A stretch of DNA of 64,000 nucleotides from Saccoglossus kowalevskii (Eukaryota > Hemichordata > Enteropneusta > Harrimaniidae). The DNA lies in NCBI RefSeq assembly GCF_000003605.2, contig NW_003156744.1:102265-166264 (forward strand), given 5' to 3'. Made by a program: the position numbers and the translations under genes. Below, piece after piece: positions 17,101 to 41,301 of this stretch. Position 1 is the stretch's first letter; every line of letters starts with the position of its first letter. The notes under the pieces were generated by a model. The model ran no database searches. It was given only the letters and a program-made list of their open reading frames with translations, and had not been told where the DNA came from.

Positions 17101-20100
17101 NNNNNNNNNNNNNNNNNNNNNNNNNNNNNNNNNNNNNNNNNNNNNNNNNNNNNNNNNNNNNNNNNNNNNNNNNNNNNNNNNNNNNNNNNNNNNNNNNNNN
17201 NNNNNNNNNNNNNNNNNNNNNNNNNNNNNNNNNNNNNNNNNNNNNNNNNNNNNNNNNNNNNNNNNNNNNNNNNNNNNNNNNNNNNNNNNNNNNNNNNNNN
17301 NNNNNNNNNNNNNNNNNNNNNNNNNNNNNNNNNNNNNNNNNNNNNNNNNNNNNNNNNNNNNNNNNNNNNNNNNNNNNNNNNNNNNNNNNNNNNNNNNNNN
17401 NNNNNNNNNNNNNNNNNNNNNNNNNNNNNNNNNNNNNNNNNNNNNNNNNNNNNNNNNNNNNNNNNNNNNNNNNNNNNNNNNNNNNNNNNNNNNNNNNNNN
17501 NNNNNNNNNNNNNNNNNCGGGGGTACTGATCAGATTTTGCTTATTTACCATATAAATGTATTGTAACATCAAATGACATAGCCACACTTTCATCTCTATG
17601 GCAACTATCAGTTGGAGCACTATGTGGGGAAAAGGTATAAATATTTTTTTGGAAAATTATCAGCATGATGTATTCCTCGGCCAATCGATATCCTGATTAT
17701 CTGCTGACCAAGAAGGAAATAAGTTTTTCTGTGGTATATTATTAGAGATGAAAATGTATTATTAATAATATATGAAATCTGAAAATGTGTTTTATTGTGA
17801 AAAACATGAGAAACCAGCATTTGTATCTACTGTTTTTGCATATAACTTCTTTTGATTATAGATGTACCTTATGTCATTTACATAAACATGTTGCCATACT
17901 AGCAAATATACTAGATTGTTCTGATTAAATCATATAAAGGAATAACTTAAATTGTACCCAATCACAAATTAACTTCTTGACTAACACATAATATGATGAT
18001 ATTTTCAAAATACCAGAATTTACTTCAGTGTGATCATTCAATATTGCAGTGTTCTCCCCAGGATGTAAACAGTGTGGCGGTCCCGTCACAGTGCTTCGAT
18101 TTGCCGCCACACCGGCCTGACACCGCCACGGTGATTAGCAAGACCGCCACAGTGGATCTCATCACGCTGGTCAGCCCGACCGGCACTCAAAATTAGCGAC
18201 CACCACGAAAACGCTTCCGACCAGGACTATTGCCATATTGTTATTATACTTGCGTACCGACCGACATGCATCCTGCCAGTCGTGGATAATAATTTGTAAA
18301 CAATAGACATAGTCTCGCGATTGAACAATACAAGTCAATTTGGTAAAATTAGCATCTCTTTGTTTGTAAGTAAATACATTCTGCCGATAGACGCACGCAG
18401 TCTTTAGATTGAAAGCTAAAATTCTTTCAAAATCAATTCCACCCGATGTAACATGGGCAAAGCGGAGTTCACTGTCAGTTTAAGCTACTCAAGAAAAAAA
18501 CAACAAGTTTATTGCGTGATTGGGTAAAATACATTTGAACTGTTATCATCGTGAATCATGTAAAAACTCTTCTTTCAAGACTTCTTTTACCTTTTAAAAA
18601 TTTCTAATCACCTCTTTCGAAAACCATCATGCAATTTTCATCTGAAATTCATACCAACTCATCATGCTACGACATCGCTTTACTTCCGCAATGTAATTTT
18701 TATGATCACGATCATTCGGAAAACTTCGGGTTCTACCGGCATTACCATGCGGCATTCTGATTCGTTAATGGTGTTTTTGACCCACCGGGTCAAAGGACAC
18801 ATGCCGGTCAACTAATGCGTCATAACTATCATGGCGGGTCTGTGTTTTTCACCGAAGTGATCGAGTGACCAAAAATAACTTCTCCAGATAAAACTAGTTC
18901 AAATTTTATGTTTTTCTCATATAAAAAAAGAAGTATTTAATTTTTGCATGGCATCATGACCGAGTAACAGGAATTATTGGTATAACCGGTGTATAACATC
19001 GCGAAGTAAGTTATGTCACGTCGTACTTTTGATGATCGTTTGGAAGTGTTATTTGTTCGTTGTAGAAGCTGATGGTTGGAATAATAACCAGCAATCCGCC
19101 AAATAATTACGTGGTCGAAGGAGAATTTTGTAGTAAATAAGATCATGAAAGTCGTGAACATAATCCTGGCTCAAACGTTTCAAATGAGTTTCATTTAACC
19201 TTTTACAATTTATTTGTTTCTTTTTAGTCTGCAGCATTTGCATTTCGAGAATGTTAAATTTTTAAATTCAAATTCTTCTAAATTGTGAAACGTAATACTT
19301 TGACTCCAAAACGAAATATATTTGCACTGTGACGGAGCTCATTAATATTACAAAAGTGCCCAAAATAAAAGTGTTTATAACACTGTGTGAAGCAAATAAA
19401 TATCTGCCACTTTGTTTTTTAAATATATGTTGTTTATTGTGTGGTGTAAATGTGCTTTGGTCAATTTCTATTATTATGTAAATGATATGCAAATTATATG
19501 CAAATTAGTCCGCCACAGTGGTTTAAATTCCTGGGGAGAACACTGATATTGTAGTGCATAATGTAAGAGGACGCAAATTTATATGCCTTTTTGTGGCCAA
19601 AACATCAAAAAACAAATTGGTTATGCAAATTTCAAAAATGTCACTGTCAACATCTGTTGGCAAACTCAAAAAACAAAAGCAATATGTTAAAAAAAGTAAT
19701 AAGGTTTACAAAATACCAAAATTTGTTTGTTCAGCATATATCCTCCGTGATTATTTGTGTTTTCATTGATGTACAATAACAACAATTATTGTAGTGCTTA
19801 GCACTTGCAGACATACAATATAATATCATACAAAGTGTAAATATAGTTGATTATATGTCTACATTTTTTTGAAATATGTTTTTTCAGTATCAATAGCAGC
19901 TACTGCAGTCTTTTGTTATTGGTGGTTGATAGCTTCTATATTATGGGGTATGTTGTCATGGCGACGAAGTCAAGCTGGTTATACATATTTAGAGATTATC
20001 TGTGTTTATGGCTATTCCCTCGCTATTTATATTCCTGTATCAGTGAGTATTGATATAATTGATGTTGAGAAATTCTAATTCTAGCAAAGACAGTTTTTTT

Positions 20101-23100
20101 GGTTTCGTTATTACTAGCAAATGTGCCAAAATTTCCACAACCTTGGAAACCATGGGCACGAATCAGTTACTCAGCATGTGATTAGTGCATGACAATTCTA
20201 AATAGGCCACGCCTCCACTGTGCCTTTAACTGTACAAACCATTCTTGAATTTGTAAATTCAAAAAGAGCAGCTACCGTTAATATTCTTCAAACTGGTATT
20301 AAACAACATGGCTCTTCAGGTTTCATAAATGTGGGATCGTCAGAGCCTTCAGCCCTTGTGTATTTTTAAACATAAGTTACCAGTTGATAAGTCCCCCACC
20401 CACCATACAGACTAGGTGTACAGTTTATTACAGTTCCTGGGCTCCCTTTGGTCCAGTGACCTGATTTCATGACTTGACAGCCACATTTTTGGTGTTTCAA
20501 AAGCTACCACTCTAAAGGATATGGGATACTTCACAAAAAGTGTGAACCATGTTGCATTGTTCGCGATGAACTGTGAAATGTATGCAAAAAAAAAACACTA
20601 ACCTTGTCAAGACCATAAAACACAAAGCAATTACTGGCATACAAGTCACAGTTTCTATGGAATGAAATACAATTTTTACTTGACACTATTATTTTCATTA
20701 AATGTCAAAAAATAGAGGGGTGGGCTCATACTCAGGGAGGGGTTTAAGACCAGGGAAGTACGTTATAACAGATTTTCTAAATCAAAGTTTGGTGTTGCAG
20801 CAGTATGATATCATAACAGTTAAAAATGTTAAGTCATGTGAAAATTGTTGAATTAATTTTCGCTATTTCCCTGAAGGAATAAAATCCAACAAATGTACCT
20901 TTGTTCCTATAAGTTACAGTATGCAGTAAGCATCCTCTAATAATAAAAACAAACATGGCTGCCAGCAGAGTTTGACCGCACTCCACACAAAGAAGTTCAC
21001 TGATTCTGTTCTAAATGTTTTGGATTTCGCATTCCCATGATGTATCCTTGGAAGGAAAAGATGGATAATAATAAGGTTATTACGAGGATACCTTGAAGTA
21101 TGCACGAAGACAGTACAGCTGGAGTATCGACTGACACTACGCGGCGTACTGTCTGAGTACTGTCTCATATTCTCGTCAAAAATCAGTGACAAGAAATTTC
21201 ATATATAACACCCAAAAAGTCTTCAGCGAAAATTTATTCCAGCCAAAATAAAGTATTTTACAGTATTATTGAAAAGTTTTTACATATTTGTAAGGTGTCT
21301 CTTTTTTTGCAAACATGTAATAATGACTTTATTTTGGCATGAGTTAATGTCACTACCTGTGAATACAATATTGTTTAATAATTTGTTTGTTTCCGTTTAG
21401 TTTCTTTATGTGATACCAGTAGCCTGGGTGCAGTGGGTTTTGATGTGTTTGGCGTTATTACTGTCTGGGGCTGTCTTATTGCTCACATTCTGGCCGGCAG
21501 TCAAGGATGATGACAAGAAGTTTGCTATTGGTATCTTAGCCGGTATTTTCATCTTTCATGCTCTCTTAGCTGTTGGATTTAAGGTAAAGCATATCATCAA
21601 TCGATCATTTGTAAATTTCTTGTGTTCAATTACACGTACCAGTATGTCAAACAGTATCTAGACTAATTTGGGAAAATCTATTGATGTTCGGATTATTTAT
21701 TACATTATTTTATATAGTGTCTGTTTTTTCTCATCAATTCAGGAAAGTATTTGTGCATTAATTGGGTAGGAAAAAAATCTCCAACTCATTGCTGTGAAAC
21801 AAATTTAAATTTTTCAGCATTTACATATTTTGCGACATGTATGTATTTTTGACATCAATATCAAAGAATAAATGTGACTTTTCAAACATTTTCGTTCACT
21901 TTTGATGCTTTTTAATGCTTTTCAAAGCTTGTAAGTTTATTTTTAATTTGTTTTGTTGCTCAAATTCGGAAGAAAACCATGATTAATCTTAGCAGTGGCT
22001 CTTCGTCCTGGTGTTGACTTTGGTTTAACTTTGTGTTGTATGGTCCAGGACTGTGAATGAGTCATATTTGCAGAATTTGCAGTGAAAATACTACATTGAT
22101 AAGAGCCTAATTTGAATACTTATTTCATGGATCTTAATACTCTTGTTTGTACAAGAATTTATCTTTGGAGGTATTATTATTTAAATTACACAAGCATAAC
22201 AATAATTATCATGTGCTGAAATATATCTTGATAGTTCAAGTTTTGCAACTATTTTATGTAATTTACATATCAGTTGTAGACAACAACAACGTTATCACTT
22301 AGAAAATCTGAGTACTCTGCAGTACATATCTAAGCATAACTTTTATTTTTTATTTCTATGACAGTTTTACTTTTTCAAAGCACCAGAGTTTCAACACCCA
22401 TCCATTCCAGCGACTCACCCTGCAGTAATACCATCACATTCAAAGCAGCTACAAGGACAAGCACATGCAACAGAGCCAAATTTCGCACCACCAGGGATGC
22501 CGATTGACCAGCACAATGACCAAACACCAGTCAAAATACCATCCAATATCGGACCTGGGCTTCCTGACAGCGCTAAACTTGTACAACCTGTGAAACCTGT
22601 CAATGTGCAGCCTAACAATGTGCAACAATCTGCTAACTTGCCACCAGTGCAACCTGTTGGTATGCAGCCTGCAAAAACGGTTGTTGCAAAACCTGTTCAA
22701 CATATACAAGAAAACATCCAGTGAGTTATATAATAAAGTATTAGAATTACTTTTTTCATATTAATTATTGTCTCTGTTAACGGCAAAGTGTTTGTCAAAC
22801 TTAATTGCAACTTCAAATTCAGAGATACCTTTATTATTTTATTTATTTAATCACTTAACATCCATTGGAATGGATGATAATGGATACGATACACAAAAAC
22901 AAAAAAAAAACATGAAAAGTATCATGACAAAGCAAATACACATACACAGAAAAAGCAACAATTGAAAATGAAAATGACAGATAATCCAAGAATTTTGAAA
23001 GTTAGGTGTCAATCGTGTCTCAGAGGTATTGCTGTCTAGATTCAAAACAGATTCACAAATATTGGCCTAAAGGAGTTTACAGGGATTCGTTGCTCAAGAT

Positions 23101-23355
23101 AAATTTGAATTGTTGTTGTTTATTTTATTGAAATTTTATGTCAATGTTTTGATTCATGACTGCAACATAGCAAGTTTGTCCAAATAATAACCATGCATAC
23201 CTGTACATATACACCAAACAGAACAAACAAGTAGAAAATTGAGTCTGAGATAGTGATAGTATTTGTAGCCTGTACAAGTACTTAGTAGTAATCTGAATAT
23301 TCTTTGTTTTTTTTACAGACTTAATGATTCCCAGCAGCTAGCGGAGGGAATATGA
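14122..23355 (+). CDS. YIPF1: YIP1-family Golgi membrane protein, YIPF1/YIPF2 type
   Basis: Multi-pass protein of Golgi membranes in the Yip1 family (Rab-binding, vesicle traffic). Exons: 14122-14160, 14432-14465, 14987-15084, 15851-15931, 16173-16257, [missing], 19888-20042, 21401-21583, 22365-22720, 23319-23355. The acidic N-terminal cytosolic part (NYPSDNEDEEDNTE) is followed by the family hallmark SFWTFEYYQSFFDVETYQVLRRLL and IRPNPDLYG. Membrane segments come next (ATAVFCYWWLIASILWGML, YGYSLAIYIPVSFLYVIP and two more). Exon phases fit, but the segment expected between PDLYG and VSIAAT (first membrane helix) is absent and should lie in the N gap 16751-17517. The C-terminal tail after FYFFKAPEF is about 130 aa, rich in Pro, Gln and Val with repeated QPV units, much longer than in human YIPF1/2. 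A likely poly(A) signal is at 25270-25275. Human has two paralogues; I cannot tell which name fits a single invertebrate gene. Confidence 0.92.
16751..17517. other. Assembly gap (N run)
   Basis: 767 unknown bases lie between YIPF exons 5 and 7. The first transmembrane exon(s) of YIPF are expected inside. Any open frame drawn across the Ns is meaningless. Confidence 0.99.
18047..19545 (-). mobile_element. hAT-like DNA element, copy 1 (in YIPF intron)
   Basis: The 1499-bp element is bounded by CAGTGTTCTCCCCAGG and its inverse CCTGGGGAGAACACTG. The flank ATATTG stands on both sides (18041-18046 and 19546-19551), probably a remnant of the target duplication. One end carries several CCGCCAC-type motifs (18070-18160). 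At the other end, on the minus strand, is a small open region starting MQMLQTKKKQINCKRLNE (19243) that matches copy 2 but is split by a frameshift here. No transposase domain is recognised, so it is probably non-autonomous. The orientation given is that of the small frame. Confidence 0.8.
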
Positions 23356-25269
23356 GGTCTCTGGTCAGCTGTATCATCTAACATAACATCTGCATGCATA
23401 ACACTTGTTTGGTTTCAAATACTGTAGATTGGGGTTTTTACCAAAAAAAACAGTGTTTGAAATTACTTTACATCTAAGACAGGTAAATTTTTGAAGTCAG
23501 GCTGGTCATTTTCAGTTATGTGTGTCAACAAAATGTTCCATTTTGTGGTGCTTACTTGCAATGGGAACACAGGTAATTCAAAATGCTATTTAATGCAGGG
23601 ATTGGAATGTTCTGGCAGAGCTGGCAAAGTTACCTTTTGAGAAATTTAAAACACTGATTTAAACTCACGATATTTGAGAAAATATACCCAAATTGAGTGT
23701 TAAAAAGGAGTCAAGCTATCATATATTCATGCATGATATTAATGGTATAACAAACACAGGGTTGTTCGATGAAAATATTTTTTGTACATAGCATGATTTT
23801 ATTTGAGACTTATTTCTAGTGAAAAAAATGGGAAAAAAGCATGATGTAAATGCAAGGGGGCTTTACCTGAATTTTCATACCTGAATTCCCAGCATACAGT
23901 ATTTAAACTGGCCAATGAATGGTAACTACAGGTAGTTTGAATATATTTGCATAGCTAATAGGGTAAAACCAGCAATTTGTCTTGTGTGGGTTATAAGGCA
24001 GTCAAACAACCCCTGAAAGTGAATAGATTCAAGGCTAATGTAGTAAGCTCAATATTCATAGTTAGGTAAGGTAAATCATGAGAAGTACAGAGGGAATGTG
24101 AGATATTTAAGGTTATGTTGGTTTGAGGAATGAGGGTAAATGTATTTTTCTAATTTATACAAAAAATTGCTATTTATTACATGTGATTCTACTTACGCCA
24201 TACAGGTGTACTGATTATTAAGGTACACACTTAGTGATCACCAAATTCAACACAAAGGCAACTCTCATAGTATTTATTTAATAATAATTTAATTGTTAAT
24301 TTGAAATGAAATTTGAATCAATCACCTAAGGTATTATTTTTTTTCAAATCTGTATCTCTGTGTTCAGGCTGAACATCAGAATTCAAACTTTGCCCTCACC
24401 GAGATGAGATCCAGGGACTAAAATAGCATGATTAAGCTGAATTGAGAAGCTGAAACAAATGCCAAATTTCAGACGTGCTGAAAATATTACAAAATTTGAA
24501 TATTTATTACTCACAAATCATCAAATATGTCACATAATATTCCCAAGACTAGGGGTATTAAAGCGTTGTACAATAACAGAATTAATTGAAACATTCTGAC
24601 CTGGATTGTGCACCAATAGATCATCTTTGGCAAGTCACAGAATATTTTGTCCCATTATCATATATTTAAAGTTAAGTACAGGTTTATTTATTCCCAAGGT
24701 AGATACAGAGATAAGACTATGCAACTTTTATAACAATGTATGGTGATTTTATGATGAAGATCCTGCTCCACATGAGTGTCAACTGCTGACAAGAGCATTA
24801 CAGAATGTCTTGGATGGTTTGATTGCAGAAACAGAAATGAGTTTAATGAGATTTAGGATTTTTTCTCCCATAATGCAATACATATTTGTACAGTAACCTG
24901 CTCATTTGTGCAAAATTTGAATTCAGCTTAAATTACTATGAAGCAGATAAAATGGCAATGACAGGTGCACAAAAAAACAAGTAGATTCGACACATAACCA
25001 ATTTTGTGAACAAGTGAGGGGTCTTCATTGCATATCACCACAGTTGCATACTCTTATCTACCCTTGTTTTGTAATTTGAATACAACACACATGAGACAGA
25101 GTAGGTTATGGCAACCTAATTCAATTGATGAATGAATTCAAATTATACATACAGTATTTGCTCTCATAGAAGTGCATGTGTATACTAAATCATTAAAATA
25201 TTTATGTAAGCGTATGTGCTACTAATAAAGCAAATGCATTTATACTTGGTTATTTTATAAGGTCATGTA

Positions 25270-25275
25270 AATAAA
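25270..25275 (+). terminator. Likely YIPF poly(A) signal
   Basis: AATAAA about 1.9 kb after the YIPF stop codon. It is the best candidate I see before the CTCF-like array, but is unsupported by transcript data. Confidence 0.4.
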
Positions 25276-25951
25276 GTTATCATGGTAATCTTTACATGGG
25301 AAGTGTTTTATATTTGCTCGCTGGTGACAGATTTTGACGACAGTTCCTGGTTCAGCAACGTTTAGATCTCCAGTTGATGCTCAAAGCAGCAGTAATGTGC
25401 ATTGTGTGAAAACCATGGCTAGAATGATATGAAGGTTTTGGTTTTTGAATCTGTAAATTCCCTTATTTTTGTTTATAAAAATCACATTAACATGGGAAAT
25501 TTAGTTTTTATGAACAGTTTAAATTCCTAATGGTTTACCCGTGTTAGTGACCACCTCGATAGTGACCACTTTTAAGCAGTCCTGAAAGAATAACATACAA
25601 GCAAAATTTTTGCAGATTTGCCTTAGTTTAGAGACTATTAAAACCATTTTAAATTTTCGAATGTCAAACATATTTCATTCTGATAAAATGTGCTATTGTT
25701 GCAACAGTACCATCAGACATGTCTCTAAACATTTTTATAAAGTCCCGTGGGTGGTTGCTTTACATCACCATATTTTTAAAGAATTGACTGTATTAGGTAA
25801 AATCAACACATCAGATTATTGCTATTTTTGAAGAAGGGTAAGACAAAAATGTTTACTGTATCCTAAATGAACAATTACTCAGCTTTTCTCCAATTTGTGA
25901 CATTTCTGATACACAAAAAGAAAGTACTGGTAACATCAGGATGCAAATAAA

Positions 25952-26145
25952 GGCTGTATCATTAGAGGGCGCAACATATTTGCTAGGCTTTGTCACTAGA
26001 GGGTGCAACATATTTGCTAGGCTTTGTCACTAGAGGGCGCACCATATTTGCTAGGCTTTGTCACTAGAGGGCGCACCATATTTGCTAGGCTTTGTCACTA
26101 GAGGGTGCAACATATTTGCAAGGCTTTGTCACTAGGGGACACAAC
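25952..26145 (+). repeat. 34-bp tandem array with CTCF-like motifs
   Basis: Six units with an exact 34-bp period: motif anchors fall at 25960, 25994, 26028, 26062, 26096 and 26130. Each carries (T)CACTAGAGGGCGC or a one- to three-base variant, close to the CTCF core CCACNAGRGGGCGC. The spacer CATATTTGCTAGGCTTTG is nearly invariant. It lies between the 3' ends of YIPF and HDAC3. Confidence 0.75.
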
Positions 26146-29100
26146 TGAAAGCACTGATTGAGGCTTATGAAATAAAAATTTAAGCTTGTTAGCCTTTTTA
26201 AACAAGAATACTGGTGACATGTGGGTTTTCTAATTGAGACGCTAAATGTGATCCACAGTACTGAAGTTTATAATACAGAAAAAAAAGAATCTGTGGATTT
26301 TTTGAGATTTGCCACATTTATTTTAATAAGGCATTTAATATGCATAGTTTCAACCCTAAACAAATCAGTTTTATGGATTATCCTAACTGTGAAAAAGCTA
26401 AACAATTAATATAATCTGATTTCAATCATAAATTAAACAGGTTTGTGGAGTATCTCAGAGCAGCTTTGTAAGTTTTATTGAAATGCAATGATTGATACTT
26501 TTATGCAATTAGGTAATTAAAATTAACCCAAAACTAATCAGGATTTGTCATTACCCCTAAACATTTTTATTGCAAATTGGGTAATTAATATGCACAGATT
26601 TTAACCAAAAATTAATCTAGTTTGTACATTGTCCCGTAGCATCTATGCACCAACTTCCATTGAAATGTGATTGATACTTGAGATAAGACATACACACATA
26701 CAGGGCAACTGCAATGACTCGCATTGTGTACTTTGCACAAAAAAGCATTGTATCCAAATGACAGAATTTATTGGTAGGGCATCTGATAAATCTTGGTAAT
26801 ACCGTATATATTATTTATACAGCAAATATTTGATGCAACATTTTTTTTACAATTTCTTGGTTAATTTGAATATAAATAATTTGCCATTACCTTCAGAGGT
26901 GCATTTATATTTTTTGTTCCCTCACAATTTCATTCAAGTTTACAAGTCAAAAGCATGAGCAAAATCACGCAAAAAAAAAGCAGAATTATTGTATTCCACT
27001 AGCTAAAAATTGAAAATGTTTGAAGGTATTTGGATATTTGCACTATTGATAGAGGGCTGCCTTTTCATCTTTAATCATGATTGAGCATAATCAAACATGC
27101 AATTACAATCATGATTGGACAAAAACAACCCTGGTGCAATTCTGGATCAAAATTGCTAAAAAGGGGTTTATATTGTGAAAGGTAACAAAACTGGCTTTCA
27201 AAGAGTGCCAATATTCGTGTCCCCTGTATCATTTGGTGGTGATCAAGCATATATACCATATGCACAGACAAACTCTACAACATGTACACTGAAAAAAAAA
27301 ATCAAGAATTTTATTGACAATGTAAGAATTACACCACTTTCAAAATATTAAATTGTCTAAAGCTTGCAAATATATGTAGGTATAAAACATGGGATACTTC
27401 TATTGAATGTGATCTGATAATAAGGGTGAAACAAAACATTTTTGTCTTGTATAAATATAAAATAAACACAAATGGTAAAGCAAACAAGACCAACATTAAA
27501 CAAATCAAGCTGGATTGTTCTAATTTATACAATAATGGGGTGGAAATACTGTACTAAAATAAATACATAATATGTTGCCACATTCTCCACTAAATGCAGA
27601 GTTATTTAATTGTTAAGATAAAGTGCTGAAAAAAAAAATCATTTTTTACTACAAATATTGACAAATCAAAGGTTGTCAAGCAACAGATTCTTGCTACTGA
27701 TCTACCATAAATAAAGCACACCATTTCTAGTCTCCTAAAAGCGATGGGCAAACTATCTCCCAGAGCAAATTCAGGGGACAATATATAATGCACAAAATAG
27801 TAAAGTTCTCATCAAAGCTCATGCACCATGTGATCAACTGACATTTTCTTATCCACTAGTCTTGACAGCTCACATGTAACTATGCATGGATTCTGTTGTG
27901 GATGGTGGCCACTGCAAACCACATTGACATTACATTACATCACTATAACAATGTGATTTGAAAGTTGAGCTAAGAATGAAAAATGTTTTAAAAAATGCAA
28001 CTGGTATTCAGTCTACTGTATATTAGTAGTCAATCAGAGCAGAGCAAGATTTGTTTCAGACCTGTAAAATAAAATAATTATGGGTACATCTGCAGAGTTA
28101 ATTCTATAAATACATTCTCCCTTGGTGTAAATCCCTTAAATATTCTGTACAAAACACCTATCAAAACACATTTGTATAATACTAAAAGACAACATTCATA
28201 CATGTAATCCTTTTAAAAATACAAAGTTTATAGCCCTGAATATGATTAATCTGGGTTTTTTTGGCTTAATTTTATTTGAAAAGATTTTTTTTAATAATTT
28301 TAATTTGAAAATGCGTTTTTTGTCTACATAACCATGGCAACAATTCTGATATTAAAATGCAATTTGTATGTTCAATAACTTCAATACAGATTCAACCTAA
28401 CCTTTTTTTTAAATTTAAATACAGCTTGTTGGTGTCTAAGTTTACAATCTTCAATATATTTTCAATATGGACAGTAATGGTGAAAGAAATTATTAGCCCT
28501 ATGGACAGTCATTAGGAAGGGGAGTCTGATAAAATGACCTATGCTATGACCTTCCCCTTACAAAAATTTAGGATTACAATCGTCTTCATAATTATTTTAA
28601 ATATCAAAATATTCTATTTTGTTGAATCAAAGTCATGATAAGATACACGAAATATAATATATACAACATCCAACTCTGATCTAGCCGTGGTAGCGGGAAA
28701 AAAGTCAAAAGCAAAGTCAATGGCAGGCTTTAGAATGAAATCGTTAAAAATTACGCATGGTCAGTAACTCAACATGGCAGTTCTAGAAAAATATAGACAC
28801 AAGCGGGAAAGATTTGTTGTATTTGAATAGCAATTTTTTTTCAGTACATTTCAGATTGAAGATGGATCACCATGCAATTATTTAAAAATCAGTGATGCCC
28901 AGAGTGCCACTAACCTGTAGGTAATCAATTCTATTGAAGGCATTCATGTTTATTATCAAACTGGAGACCTGATGTGTCACAAACAGCCGAAAGATCTGAT
29001 GTGCCACCAACCAGTGTGGCATTCTAGATACTGTTTACCAGTTTTCAGACTAATATGATCAGGTCCTATTGTGATTTGCAAGCTACATTATACAAACAGC

Positions 29101-29570
29101 ATTGGTTGGCGTCTTTGTTCAACTAAATTGGCAGCTTACAGAAATCCCCCTGATTCTCATTTAAACATCGTGAATGTCCAATAAGAGCAGGCAAAGCAAA
29201 AATCCTTATGAATCCCTATGAATACTTCTAAAACAGCAGCAACTTTCAATACCATGACCAAGACCTCATAATTACAATTATATTAAGCCTATCATATACA
29301 CATGCCAATACTTGTGTATGTCTCCAAATTGTTTCTCAAAAACATTTCAGTCAATTGGTGGTCCTAGCTGTTTAATTAATAACAGCAAATAAGAATTTAC
29401 CATAGGAAATTTATCTTTAGATTGTGCGTATCTGCATATACAATTTGACAACACTATTGTTTTGTCTACAAGTGGCATGGGCCTGTCAAAACATGCAAGA
29501 TCCCAAATTTGTAAAGGCACCAATCTACACTGCAGTTATACGTGTCTAAAAATTTCACAAATTACAAGTG

Positions 29571-40896
<11,326 letters not shown>

Positions 40897-41301
40897 GTTG
40901 AAAGTGTACACCTTGGGCGTGCAACTAAAATGGGTCCGTCAAAATAATCACCGTGCTAGGGAGTTAACTAAATTGGTTGCTTGTTTCCACTTTGTTTTCT
41001 CGCGAATTCCTGTTCGATCAAAATAGATCCACGACTTCAGTTTTGCCGGTTGGGACCATGACAAAATGTAGTGACTGTTCAGAGCGAGGTAAAGTTTATT
41101 CATTTGTTACTGTAACGTCGTGTATAAATGACTCCGTGCATACCCTGCGATTTATTTGAAAACAGAAGACAATTGTAACAGCATTTGCTCGATGACACTG
41201 ACTGGGTCACCCGAGAAACTTACACAACTTGAAATTATCTGCGGAAGTTACGTTCAGCTCCAGTACATCGGAACCGCCACTAACACCATACAATCAGTAC
41301 A
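40897..41301. promoter_or_regulatory. Head-to-head promoter region, HDAC3 / GNAT-PARP gene
   Basis: 405 bp separate the two start codons, which point away from each other. The interval lacks a TATA box I would trust in either direction and contains a TTCTCGCGAATTCC site resembling part of the TCTCGCGAGA element of metazoan housekeeping promoters. An upstream ATG at 41059 opens a short frame ending near 41157 that could act as an upstream ORF for the plus-strand gene. Confidence 0.5.

Larger units (their letters stand above)
23356..29570. other. 3' UTRs and intergenic region between YIPF and HDAC3
   Basis: No coding exon is recognised in about 6.2 kb. It contains the probable long YIPF 3' UTR, the 34-bp CTCF-like array, and the HDAC3 downstream region with several possible minus-strand poly(A) signals (e.g. 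TTTATT on + at 27310-27315 and 28271-28276). A repeat end with TACTGTA-like features is near 25150-25230. The remainder is plain AT-rich sequence. Confidence 0.55.

Noticed and set aside
16619-17620. Long open frames across 16751-17517 on both strands
   Set aside because: They are made almost entirely of Ns.
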